Shown here in pieces: positions 36,249 to 44,234 of a stretch of DNA of 64,000 bases. Source of the DNA: Alistipes sp. Zagget8 (GTDB lineage Bacteria; Bacteroidota; Bacteroidia; Bacteroidales; Rikenellaceae). The translations under genes were made by a program, and so were the position numbers. The first letter of the stretch is position 1; each line of letters begins with the position of its first letter. A model generated the notes under the pieces. The model did no database searches and was not told the origin of the DNA. It was given only the letters and a program-made list of their open reading frames with translations. The stretch lies in NCBI GenBank assembly GCA_001941065.1, contig MSHJ01000014.1, positions 1 to 64,000 of the forward strand, in the 5' to 3' direction.

Positions 36249-37235
36249 TCAGACCCCGATTTCGCGGAGCCATATTATCCAGTCGTTCACACGCACGGCG
36301 ACGGCGACAAAACCGCCCTCCGAACCGCCGTCTTCATAGAGAATCACGAAATTCCACTCGCTCTGGCGGTCGAGATACTCCTGCAGGGGAAGTTCCCGCC
36401 CGCCGGGGCCGTCGGGTTTGGTGCTCCGGAGCAGCGCCATCAGGTCGTAGTCCCAGAGCGGCTCGCCGGTCTGCGCCGCGAGCACCCGAAGCCGGTAGTC
36501 ACCCGCACCGGAGAGCAGTCGGGCGGTATGGAGGCGTCCGGACGAGAGTTCGTCCGGAGCGCTCCCGGGCAGCAGGGCGTAAGGCACATAGGTCACCGCC
36601 TCGTCCGAAAGCGGAGCGTTGTCGGAGCCATAGACGGCGCCTTCAGGCGTCACGATCTCGAACGTGCAGAGCATGGTCCCGGCATCGCCGTCCCGCCGGA
36701 CGAGCGTCAGGTTGAAACGGTTGGTATTCCGGACCAGCCGGACGGGCCACACGCTCAGATCGGCCCGGTAGTCCACGTCGAACGCCGGGGCCACCCACAC
36801 CGGAGCCAATTCCCGGCCGACGACCGCGGCATCGCGTTCGAGGGCGATCCGCACCTCCTCCAGCCGGGTTTGCCCGGGGGTGAGGGGTTGTCCGGCGGCG
36901 TCCGAAACCCGGAAATCGTCCGACAGTCCCCCGACGGTCAGCAGGCTGTAACGGCCGAAACCGAGCCCTTCGCCGAGGAACATTCGGTTGCCGTCCACGA
37001 GCTCCCCGCGCCGGGCGTGCCGCGCAAAGCGGTAAAGCCCCCGGTCGTCGAAGACGAAGACGTCGACCGTCCCGACCTGCGGGTCGAAGGCGTCGGCGTA
37101 CTCCATGTTCAGGTCGTAGATGAACTCGAGGTAGATGCCGCACTCCTCCCGGCCGTCCCGGATGCCCTCGCACGCAGCGAGGAGCACCGGCACGACGAAA
37201 GCCAGAAGCAGTCCGATATGTTGTCTCGCATACAT
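36249..37235 (-). CDS. FimB/Mfa2-family fimbrial anchor subunit
   Basis: 328 residues. Lipobox VVPVLLAAC. The mature start (GIYLEFIYDLNMEYADAF, then VGTVDVFVFDDRGLY) is the hallmark of FimB/Mfa2 proteins, which anchor and limit the length of Porphyromonas-type fimbriae at the outer membrane. The RLVRNTNRFNLTL segment also fits the family. Lies directly downstream of the major pilin gene. Confidence 0.85.
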   Translation of the reverse strand: MYARQHIGLLLAFVVPVLLAACEGIRDGREECGIYLEFIYDLNMEYADAFDPQVGTVDVFVFDDRGLYRFARHARRGELVDGNRMFLGEGLGFGRYSLLTVGGLSDDFRVSDAAGQPLTPGQTRLEEVRIALERDAAVVGRELAPVWVAPAFDVDYRADLSVWPVRLVRNTNRFNLTLVRRDGDAGTMLCTFEIVTPEGAVYGSDNAPLSDEAVTYVPYALLPGSAPDELSSGRLHTARLLSGAGDYRLRVLAAQTGEPLWDYDLMALLRSTKPDGPGGRELPLQEYLDRQSEWNFVILYEDGGSEGGFVAVAVRVNDWIIWLREIGV

Positions 37236-37271
37236 ATTTCTCGGTTTACGACCCGGTATCCCGCGCCGAGA

Positions 37272-38840
37272 TCAGAGCCCGATCCCGGTTTCCCAGACGA
37301 TCCACGGAGCCACCTCGACCGTGATGCCCAGATAGCCCGAGCCATCGATCGGGTCCTCGGGGTCGGGATCGCCCGGACCCGGCTCGTCGATGTCGGGATA
37401 CCACGGCGTGCCGGGACCGTCGACCGACCCCAGCGTCAGCGCATACCAGTTGTTGCGCACGACGCCGTATTTGCCGAAATCCTGTTCCACCTGCGTCTCG
37501 TTGTCGTGGACGATCTCGTAATAGTAATAGCAGAGGCCGTCCTGATACCAGCGGATAATATCCTCCCGGCCTTCCTTGAGCACCTCGCCGCCGTTGGACA
37601 CCGCAGCCAGGTCCGCCTCCTTGAGCGAGGCGAAATCCGAACCTTCGAGCCGGATATTATGCGCCGCGGCATAAGCCGCGATCTTGTCGAACATCTTTTT
37701 GCAGGCGGCCGCGAGGTTCGAATCGGAACCGGCTTTGGAGCAGGCCAGCTGAAGCGCGGCCAGGTCGGCGAAATTCTGTCCCGCGAAATTGAACCAGTCG
37801 CCGGAGTAGTCCTTGGGGTAATAGGTGGCCCGGATCACGACGCGCGTGGCGTTGCCGAACCGCTGCTCGCCCGCCGCCATCGTGTTCTCGACGCAGTAGG
37901 TCAGCGAGTCGGCAATCATCCAATCGTAAGGCTCGACCAGCACGGGTTCGAACGTGTCGGCATCGACCGTGGCATTGTCAATGCCCTCGCCCACCGTGCC
38001 GGAGAAATTCGGGTCCCGGGTGTAGAAATTCCGGACGTAGGTGCCGCCCGCCGTGTGGGAGACCTCCAGCAGCGTCTTCTCCGCGAAGGGATAAAACGCG
38101 GTGTTCAGCGCATCGAGGGTCCAGTGCCCGAACGTGAAATCCGCGCCTTCGGGCCGGATGGTGATCTCGTCCGCAAGCGTCAGCGCCACTTTGGAGGCCA
38201 GACGCTCGATTTTGATCTCCGCCGGATTGTCCCCGGCTGCCTCCCTGGCCGCTTCGGCATCCATATCCTTCGAGATCGTCACGACGTTGTCCGAAACGTC
38301 GATCAGCGGATCGGCAATCACGTCGCCCGCATCCCGATCCGTCTCGTCGCCGCTGTTGATCATGGCGAAACCCCGGTCGATGTCCCGCGTATCGTCGGCG
38401 ATCTCAGTCACCCCGGCCGCCGTGACGGCCTCGTTGAACGTCGCATAGGTCGTCGTCCCGTTCATGGCGCGGAGCGCTGCCTCGAGCTTCGGACCCGGAT
38501 TGGCTATCGCCAGCAATTTCACGGTCCCCGACGAAACCTTGAAGACCTCGGAGGTCGCCGTGACGGGGCTGACCTCCGTGAAATAGGCGGTCGCCCCCGG
38601 GGCTTTCACGACGGTTTCCCGGTCGTTGAAGGCCACGAAGCAGAGTTTTTGCAGGTCGCTCTCATCCTCCCCGGGGCTCTCGCCCGAGGAACGCGTCGTC
38701 TTCCGGGTCTCGAACCGGACCGAAAGATAGGCCGCATCGCCGTTCGCCGGCACGGGCTCCGCGGGGCTTTCGCCGCTGTCGGTACAGCCGGCCAGTGCAG
38801 CTACCGCAAACACCGGCAGGAAAATCGTTCTGAGTCTCAT
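37272..38840 (-). CDS. Mfa1-family major fimbrial subunit
   Basis: 522 residues. Lipobox VAALAGC; lipidated prefimbrillin is expected. Mfa1-like features: AYLSVRFETRKTTRS opening, LQKLCFVAFNDRE, KLLAIANPGPKL, IKIERLASKVALTLADEI, and the C-terminal KYGVVRNNWYALTLGSVDGPG followed by GYLGITVEVAPWIVWETGIGL, abbreviated here to VAPWIVW. The C-terminal strand would act as donor for the next subunit. Cleavage by a gingipain-like protease cannot be judged. Central pilin of the operon. Confidence 0.88.
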   Translation of the reverse strand: MRLRTIFLPVFAVAALAGCTDSGESPAEPVPANGDAAYLSVRFETRKTTRSSGESPGEDESDLQKLCFVAFNDRETVVKAPGATAYFTEVSPVTATSEVFKVSSGTVKLLAIANPGPKLEAALRAMNGTTTYATFNEAVTAAGVTEIADDTRDIDRGFAMINSGDETDRDAGDVIADPLIDVSDNVVTISKDMDAEAAREAAGDNPAEIKIERLASKVALTLADEITIRPEGADFTFGHWTLDALNTAFYPFAEKTLLEVSHTAGGTYVRNFYTRDPNFSGTVGEGIDNATVDADTFEPVLVEPYDWMIADSLTYCVENTMAAGEQRFGNATRVVIRATYYPKDYSGDWFNFAGQNFADLAALQLACSKAGSDSNLAAACKKMFDKIAAYAAAHNIRLEGSDFASLKEADLAAVSNGGEVLKEGREDIIRWYQDGLCYYYYEIVHDNETQVEQDFGKYGVVRNNWYALTLGSVDGPGTPWYPDIDEPGPGDPDPEDPIDGSGYLGITVEVAPWIVWETGIGL

Positions 38841-38884
38841 AGTGTCCTTTATTTAAGGGCCGCGACACAGCCGGAGACGGACTC

Positions 38885-40432
38885 CTACTCGTCGATGCCG
38901 TATTTTTTCCATTCAGCCAGCCGTTCCTGGTAGGCGTCCTCGTCGGCCCGGTAGGCCGCGATGCGCCGGAGATGCTCCCCGGCGGCCGGATTTCCGGCGT
39001 CGGCGGCCCGGCGGGCATAACGCTCGGCTTTGTCGAGCTCGTTCAGACGCGCATGGAACGCCGAGAAATAGAGCCACGCATCGGGTTCGTCCTCCAGCCC
39101 CCGGAGGTATTCCAACGCCTCGGAAAGTTTGCCGGAGAGGTAGCTGAACATCGCCATCGAAATCCGGTTGACCTTTTCGTCGGGATAGACCAGCGTGGCC
39201 TTCTCGATGACGGACCTGAAAGCCGGACTACCCGGCTCGTACTGGCTGGCCAACAGGTAGAACTCATAGAGGGATAACATAGCAGGTTGTGTTTTATATA
39301 CTTCCCGGACGGTCTCGACCGTATACTCCGGGACGGTAAAGTCGATCCGGTAAGCGCTCCGCCGCAGCTTCGGAAAGAGATTGGTCAGCAGGTAACGGTA
39401 GGTCCGCCCGCCCGCATACTGCATCAGCCGCCGTTCGCGTCCATCGAAAACCTCCGTGTCGGCGACGATGCCGAGGACCGCCTCCCGCTCCGCCTCCGGA
39501 AGCAGGCTGTCGGCCCCGACGAGCCGTGCGAGACCCTCCCAGTCCTCGCCGTATCCCTGCGAGGCGAGGCGGATGCCCTGCAGGTCGTAATTGCGGCGAA
39601 GCCACCCCGTGAGCGAGGCCGCACGGCGTTCCGAGAGGGCGAGGTTGCTCTGCCACGATCCTTCGGGCGAGGCGTAGGAAGAGACCATGACCGAATTGAT
39701 CTCCACGCCCTGCACCCGACGGACCTTTTCGATACTGGCCCGTATGCGGTCCAGTTCGTGGCGATTGCGTCCCAGCGCCGGGTCGATGTCGGCGTTGCCG
39801 ACGCGGTAGACAATCTGCGCCTCGCCGCTCTCCGAACGCCGTTTGACGACCTCGCGCGGCGGCACGGGGATCGACACCGGAAGGTCATAGACCACCGTGC
39901 GCACGGGTTTCTCCAGGAAACGGATTCCGTCGGCGATCACCTCGACCGAGTAGCGATGGAACCGCCCCCGGCAATCGCGCCGCTCCTGCACCATCACGAC
40001 CCGGGCCTGCTTCATCCACGCCTCGGCGGGTATTGCGGCGCTGTAAGGAATCGTCCGCCGGAAAAGCCGCTCCCGCCCGGCGCCCAGGAAGGCATAGACG
40101 GGTTCGCGCACTCCGGAGAGCCGCTCGGCGCGTTTCACGACGCGCTGCTGCGCCCGGCCGCAGACGACCACGGGCGGCATCGGCCGTTCGTCGTTCCCGG
40201 CGCGGATGGCCGGAAAGAGGTAAATCCGCTCGCGCGGCGCGACGGAGAGCCCCTCGGCCCTGATTTCCAGCACGGCACGGATGCTGTCGCGCTCCTGCCG
40301 CACGTCGCGCACGACGACGCGCACGTCGGAGACCTGTCGCTGCGCACCCGCCCCGGTCGGGGCGAGCAGGCAGCCTGCGAGGAGCGCAAGGCTCCGGCTG
40401 ATTCGGTGTCCGGTCTTCATAATCGGCATCAT
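38885..40432 (-). CDS. DUF3868 / OmpA-like fimbria-assembly protein
   Basis: 515 residues from ATG 40432, which overlaps the DUF3575 stop as ATGA (ATG 40420 also possible). A signal peptide (LALLAGCLLAPTGAGA) is followed by a DUF3868 domain to about 240. An OmpA-type peptidoglycan-binding-like domain comes next (GNADIDPALGRNRHELDRI, SYASPEGSWQSNLALSERRA). TPR-like helices end the protein (ALEYLRGLEDEPDAWLYFSA). DUF3868 with DUF3575 is a recurrent pair at Bacteroidales fimbrial loci; an outer-membrane scaffold role is inferred. Confidence 0.82.
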   Translation of the reverse strand: MMPIMKTGHRISRSLALLAGCLLAPTGAGAQRQVSDVRVVVRDVRQERDSIRAVLEIRAEGLSVAPRERIYLFPAIRAGNDERPMPPVVVCGRAQQRVVKRAERLSGVREPVYAFLGAGRERLFRRTIPYSAAIPAEAWMKQARVVMVQERRDCRGRFHRYSVEVIADGIRFLEKPVRTVVYDLPVSIPVPPREVVKRRSESGEAQIVYRVGNADIDPALGRNRHELDRIRASIEKVRRVQGVEINSVMVSSYASPEGSWQSNLALSERRAASLTGWLRRNYDLQGIRLASQGYGEDWEGLARLVGADSLLPEAEREAVLGIVADTEVFDGRERRLMQYAGGRTYRYLLTNLFPKLRRSAYRIDFTVPEYTVETVREVYKTQPAMLSLYEFYLLASQYEPGSPAFRSVIEKATLVYPDEKVNRISMAMFSYLSGKLSEALEYLRGLEDEPDAWLYFSAFHARLNELDKAERYARRAADAGNPAAGEHLRRIAAYRADEDAYQERLAEWKKYGIDE

Positions 40433-40989
40433 TTTATCAGGAATACCAGCGTCACGGCGATTTTCGTCGGTCCGAAATAGTGCTTGGTGCCGGAATGAAT
40501 CCGGGGCCGGCACCGTCCGCAGGGGTATTTATCATAGGAGAAATAGGCATAGCCCACACCCACGGAGGCTTCGATCGACCACCGCGGCGCGAGTATCCAG
40601 TTATATCCGTAGGAGATGCCCGCCCCGGCCAGCCAGCCGTCGTAGCGGTTATCCTCGATCGTCGAAAAAGGCCCTATGCCTCCTACATTGTAGGAGGCAT
40701 AATGGGCATGGAGACCCCAGAAATGCCCGGCGAAAGGCTGGCACGACCACCAGCGGAATTCGGGTTGCACAGCGACATGCTTGAATTTCTTACCTTCCCC
40801 GAAACTCCACAGGTTCAGACTGGCAGGGATATCGACCGAAGTACTCGCTCCGGTCCGGAATTCCAGTCCGAGGTTGGGCGACGCCATACCGTCCATCAGG
40901 AGGTTGTTTTTCAGGGCGACCTTCTGTGCGGCTGCGGAAACACAAAAGGCGACCGCTGCGAACAACAGCACGATGCTTCTCCACCACAT
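40429..40989 (-). CDS. DUF3575 outer-membrane protein of fimbrial locus
   Basis: 186 residues from ATG 40989 (MWWRSIVLLFAAVAFCVSAAAQ signal; first residues only). Matches DUF3575: VALKNNLLMDGMASPNLGLE, WSFGEGKKFKHVAVQPEFRWW (abbreviated KKFKHVAVQPEFRWW), YNWILAPRWSIEASVGVGY. A small beta-barrel-like protein that usually opens Bacteroidales fimbrial operons. The longer frame to 41259 lacks a signal peptide at its start and crosses the promoter, so it was rejected. Confidence 0.85.
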   Translation of the reverse strand: MWWRSIVLLFAAVAFCVSAAAQKVALKNNLLMDGMASPNLGLEFRTGASTSVDIPASLNLWSFGEGKKFKHVAVQPEFRWWSCQPFAGHFWGLHAHYASYNVGGIGPFSTIEDNRYDGWLAGAGISYGYNWILAPRWSIEASVGVGYAYFSYDKYPCGRCRPRIHSGTKHYFGPTKIAVTLVFLIK

Positions 40990-41045
40990 GGCATTCGTTT
41001 TTTCCGGGACACCGGACCGCAGACTGGCCCGGCTGATCTCCACGA

Positions 41046-41053
41046 CAAAGATA
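41046..41053 (-). promoter_or_regulatory. -7 element for the fimbrial operon
   Basis: The minus strand reads TATCTTTG, 57 bases before the ATG at 40989. No invertible promoter repeats are visible. Confidence 0.5.
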
Positions 41054-41221
41054 AGCATCCGCAAATCATTGTAAAAGACAACTTTATCCAATCGGATAGT
41101 CCCGAAAGGACCGATCGGAGAAATTCCGGGCACAACCGTCCGGAATGCGAAAACGAAGCTCTTCGCAAAGGACGATCGGGAGTATTCCTGCGTGCGAAGC
41201 GGCAGAAAAAGAGTCGAAAAT

Positions 41222-41297
41222 GGCACAATAAATACGCTAAAAGGCACAAATTGCAACACAAAACGCCCGTTTTACAATTTTTTTATTTACTTTGTGC
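41222..41297. promoter_or_regulatory. Inverted GCACAA sites in the fimbrial/regulator intergenic region
   Basis: GCACAAA at 41244-41250 and TTTGTGC at 41291-41297 form an inverted pair; a third GCACAA lies at 41223-41228. The 360-bp gap also contains an A/T tract (TTTTTTTATTTAC). This is a candidate operator for the divergent regulator. Confidence 0.35.
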
Positions 41298-41349
41298 GGA
41301 AGCCCGCCGAACTGGCGCGGGCGTGACGCATCAATTCAAGGGACAGGTT

Positions 41350-42324
41350 ATGAGCAGAGAGGATCTTCACGATGCATTCATCGGTGAACTAAGCAGGAAG
41401 GTGCCCCGGCGGGCAGACCTTGTCAACCAAATAGCGGACATCCTGAAACTGGAGAAGGAGTCGGTCTACCGGCGGATGGCCGGCAAAGTCAATTTCTCCG
41501 TCCGGGAAACGGGCATCCTGGCGCAGGCGCTGAACATATCGCTCGACAGCCTGCTCGACCGGGACCGGAAGGTACAATGGCTTCCGTTCGTGCTGGCGTC
41601 GCCCATGCGGCTCCGATCGATGGACTCCTTCTGCGACATGATCGACCGCAACCTCGAAAAAATCCGGGAGATCAACCGCGGAGAACCCGCCGAGACGGGC
41701 AACGTCTACAACTCGCTGCCGATGGAGTTTTTCATCTCGTCGCCCCTGCTGACGAAATTTATGTTCTTCAAATGGGGCAACTATTTCGTGCAGTCGGAGG
41801 AGTTCAACGATTTCTCGGCCTGGCGGATGCCCGAACGGCTGGCGGCGATCCCGGCCAAATACGGCGAAATCTACAATTTCCGCGAGGCATTCCACATCTG
41901 GGACAGCTCGCTGATCTGGACGCTGGCCAAGGAGATCGTCAATTTCTACCGGATGCACGTCATCACCGAAGCCGAAAAACGGGAGATCAGCCACGAACTC
42001 AAGGAGTTGCTGTCGCGCATCGAGCAGGGGCTGAACGGCACCTATGTTTCGGACATCCCCTTCCCCGAAGAGCTGGACTTTTACGTCTCCTCGATCAACG
42101 TCGGGTTCTCCAGCAGTTACTACGCCTCGGGCGACAGGCAGCTGGCGCTGCTGCAGACGAATTTCAGCTTTTCGGTCATCGAGAACTCGGAAGATACTTT
42201 CCAACAGATCAAGGAGTGGATCCGGTCGTTCCGCAACATCTCCACCCTGCTCTCCCGAAGCGGACGCATCGAGCGGCGGCTCTTTTTCGAAAACCAGCAC
42301 AAGATCATCGACCAGCTGCTGTAA
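41350..42324 (+). CDS. HTH transcriptional regulator divergent from fimbrial operon
   Basis: 324 residues from ATG 41350. The N-terminal helix-turn-helix resembles BetR/Cro-type domains (LVNQIADILKLEKESVYRRMAGKVNFS, abbreviated ILKLEKESVYRRMAG, then LAQALNISLDSLL). A long helical domain with no recognised ligand-binding signature follows (residues 80-324). It starts 360 bp from the DUF3575 gene in the opposite direction, so control of the fimbriae is likely by position; proof is lacking. Confidence 0.78.
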   Translation: MSREDLHDAFIGELSRKVPRRADLVNQIADILKLEKESVYRRMAGKVNFSVRETGILAQALNISLDSLLDRDRKVQWLPFVLASPMRLRSMDSFCDMIDRNLEKIREINRGEPAETGNVYNSLPMEFFISSPLLTKFMFFKWGNYFVQSEEFNDFSAWRMPERLAAIPAKYGEIYNFREAFHIWDSSLIWTLAKEIVNFYRMHVITEAEKREISHELKELLSRIEQGLNGTYVSDIPFPEELDFYVSSINVGFSSSYYASGDRQLALLQTNFSFSVIENSEDTFQQIKEWIRSFRNISTLLSRSGRIERRLFFENQHKIIDQLL

Positions 42325-42330
42325 GGCGCA

Positions 42331-42362
42331 TTTGGCAACCCGCAGACAAATCGCTATCTTTG
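42331..42362 (+). promoter_or_regulatory. Promoter for the small basic protein gene
   Basis: TTTG 42331-42334, a 20-bp spacer, and TATCTTTG 42355-42362: an ideal Bacteroidota promoter just after the regulator's stop. Confidence 0.7.
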
Positions 42363-42410
42363 CCCCGACGAAACGGCGGACGACGCCGTTCGGAGTAAAA
42401 ACACGGGACC

Positions 42411-42755
42411 ATGAAAAAGCAACGAATCACCGAAGAGGATTACCTCAAGGCCCACCGCAGGGCGAGCCGCGAAGAGGAGATCGCCCGGCACGGCCGGCCG
42501 GCCATCTGCCGCGCCGTTCACAAATCGAAAAAGACATACGATCGCAAACGCGAAAAGGCAGGTCTCAGAAACCTGCCTTTTTCATTTCATATCGGGTGCG
42601 ATGCGTCTCAGGGCTGCGCCGGCGACTCCGGCTCCCCGATGGGTCCGGGCTGTATGCCGAGCGGATCGACCGGTGCGGGACGCGCGGTGACGATGCTGTC
42701 GACGATGAATTTCGTGAAGCCCCGCCAGGGCAGTGCGCCGAAATACTCCCGGTAG
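42411..42755 (+). CDS. Small basic protein; C-terminal extent uncertain
   Basis: The first ~55 residues (KKQRITEEDYLKAHRRASRE, then KSKKTYDRKREKAG) match a small, highly charged protein that I associate with Bacteroidota genomes; function unknown. It has a strong promoter. However, the frame has no stop before an obvious terminator hairpin (42551-42586) and runs on antisense to the next gene to 42755. Either the tail is real, or the ancestral stop was lost. Only the N-terminal part is well supported. Confidence 0.55.
   Translation: MKKQRITEEDYLKAHRRASREEEIARHGRPAICRAVHKSKKTYDRKREKAGLRNLPFSFHIGCDASQGCAGDSGSPMGPGCMPSGSTGAGRAVTMLSTMNFVKPRQGSAPKYSR
42551..42586. terminator. Bidirectional terminator
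   Basis: Stem AAAAGGCAGGT (42553-42563) and ACCTGCCTTTT (42571-42581) with a T run downstream and an A run upstream. Confidence 0.75.
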
Positions 42756-43042
42756 TGCAGTTCGAGGGTTTTGCCGCCCTGCAACATCAGTTCGCGGGCG
42801 AGCGCCTCGTCCTCGACCGAAAATTCGAATTCATAGGACTGGATCGACCCGGCGGCCTTCGAGCGGATACCCGTCTGGATCAGCTTGCCCTCGTAGGTCT
42901 TGAAGACGAGACCCTTGTAAACGACATAGTTCAACTCCCCGCTCTTCACACCCTCGCCGAAGACGAAGTAGAAGCGAAAGTAGAAGAACACGGCCAGCCC
43001 GACGGCAACCAGGACCGTGATGATGCCCCAATATTTTTTCAT
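42608..43042 (-). CDS. Single-pass membrane protein of unknown function
   Basis: 144 residues. An N-terminal TM helix (WGIITVLVAVGLAVFFYF) is followed by an exported domain (YVVYKGLVFKTYEGKLIQTG, ELHYREYFGALPWRG) and a Pro-rich tail. I recognise this as a conserved Bacteroidota hypothetical, but know no function. It has its own TATCTTTG -7 element at 43082-43089. Confidence 0.78.
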   Translation of the reverse strand: MKKYWGIITVLVAVGLAVFFYFRFYFVFGEGVKSGELNYVVYKGLVFKTYEGKLIQTGIRSKAAGSIQSYEFEFSVEDEALARELMLQGGKTLELHYREYFGALPWRGFTKFIVDSIVTARPAPVDPLGIQPGPIGEPESPAQP

Positions 43043-43081
43043 AACCTTTTCTGTTCGGCCGCACGCGGCGGCATTCTTTCA

Positions 43082-43089
43082 CAAAGATA
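43082..43089 (-). promoter_or_regulatory. -7 element for the 42608-43042 gene
   Basis: Reads TATCTTTG on the minus strand, 40 bases before the start codon. Confidence 0.5.
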
Positions 43090-43155
43090 CGAAAAAACCG
43101 GGTGGTTCCAAACCCGAACGGCATACGGCTCGGCAAAACCTCCCGACCCCTAAAA

Positions 43156-43170
43156 GTGTCGTTACGACAC
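43156..43170. promoter_or_regulatory. Perfect palindrome upstream of the DUF1848 gene
   Basis: GTGTCG-TTA-CGACAC is a perfect 6-bp inverted repeat 29 bases upstream of the -7 element (TATCTTTG at 43199-43206). It is placed where a repressor or activator could act. The binding factor is unknown. Confidence 0.4.
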
Positions 43171-43221
43171 CAAAGGACACAAATCAATTCTATTTCCGTA
43201 TCTTTGCAGAAAACGACGGTC

Positions 43222-44229
43222 ATGGTCCGGGAGACGATCGACATAACGACGGAGTCGGGCGAAACGGTGCGGGCGCAGGCGCCCGTGATCGTCTCGGCAA
43301 GCCGTGCCACGGACATTCCGGCATTCTACGCCGACTGGTTTTTCGACCGGCTGGAAAAGGGATATTCCGTCTGGACGAACCCGTTCAACGGCGTGAAATC
43401 GTATATTTCCTACGCCCGGACGCGGCTCGTCGTCTTCTGGTCGAAGAATCCCCGCCCGCTGCTTCCGCACCTGGAGAAACTGCGCGAAAAGGGCATCCGC
43501 TGCTACCTCCACTACACGCTCAACGACTACGAAGCCGAAGGGCTCGAGCGCGGCGTGCCGCCGCTCGACGAACGTATCGAGACCTTCCTCCGGTTTTCGG
43601 AGCTGTTGGGCAAAGAGCTGGTCATCTGGCGGTTCGACCCGCTGATCCTGACCGGACGGACCGGTGTGGAGGAGTTGCTGCGCAAAGCGGAACGGATCGG
43701 CGACCGGCTCCGCGGGCATACCGAAAAGCTGGTTTTCAGTTTTGCGGACATCCGCTCCTACCGCAGTGTGGAGAGCCGGCTGCGGAGAGACGCCGCCGCC
43801 TGCCGCGAGTTCGACGAACAGCAAATGTCCGACATGGCAGCCGGACTGGCGAAGCTGAACGAAAAGTGGGGTTATACGTTGGCCACATGCGGCGAACGGG
43901 TCGACCTGTCGCAGTTCGGCGTCCGGCACAACAAATGTATCGACGACGAGCTGATTGTCCGGAATTTCTCCGACGATCCGCTTCTGATGGATTTTCTGGG
44001 CGTAAGCCGGGAGGGGTTGTTCGGGCCGGAAACAGCCGCCCGGAAAAGCGTGAAGGACAAGGGGCAACGGTCTTTCTGCGGCTGCATCGCCAGCAAGGAC
44101 ATCGGCGAATACGACACTTGTCCGCACGGGTGCGCCTACTGCTACGCCAACCGCTCCGGCGAAAAAGCCGCCGAAAATTACCGCCTGCACCGAACCCGCC
44201 CCACCGCCGAAACGATCACCGGAAAATAG
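43222..44229 (+). CDS. DUF1848 family protein (radical-SAM-like C-terminal cysteines)
   Basis: 335 residues from ATG 43222. DUF1848 features: VIVSASRATDIPAFYADWFF near 25, WTNPFNGVKSYISY, VVFWSKNP, and RFDPLILTGRTG. A C-terminal cysteine cluster (SFCGCIASKDIGEYDTCPHG, then CAYCYANRS) resembles an Fe-S/radical-SAM ligand set. Biochemical role unknown; members often lie near DNA repair genes, and here the convergent neighbour is dinB. Confidence 0.88.
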   Translation: MVRETIDITTESGETVRAQAPVIVSASRATDIPAFYADWFFDRLEKGYSVWTNPFNGVKSYISYARTRLVVFWSKNPRPLLPHLEKLREKGIRCYLHYTLNDYEAEGLERGVPPLDERIETFLRFSELLGKELVIWRFDPLILTGRTGVEELLRKAERIGDRLRGHTEKLVFSFADIRSYRSVESRLRRDAAACREFDEQQMSDMAAGLAKLNEKWGYTLATCGERVDLSQFGVRHNKCIDDELIVRNFSDDPLLMDFLGVSREGLFGPETAARKSVKDKGQRSFCGCIASKDIGEYDTCPHGCAYCYANRSGEKAAENYRLHRTRPTAETITGK

Positions 44230-44234
44230 CCGCT

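Noticed and set aside
35727..38933. 1068-residue plus-strand ORF across the fimbrial genes
   Set aside because: Antisense to three fimbrial genes with lipoboxes and family motifs.
40990..41349. Invertible fimbrial promoter
   Set aside because: No pair of long inverted repeats flanks the promoter and no invertase gene is nearby.
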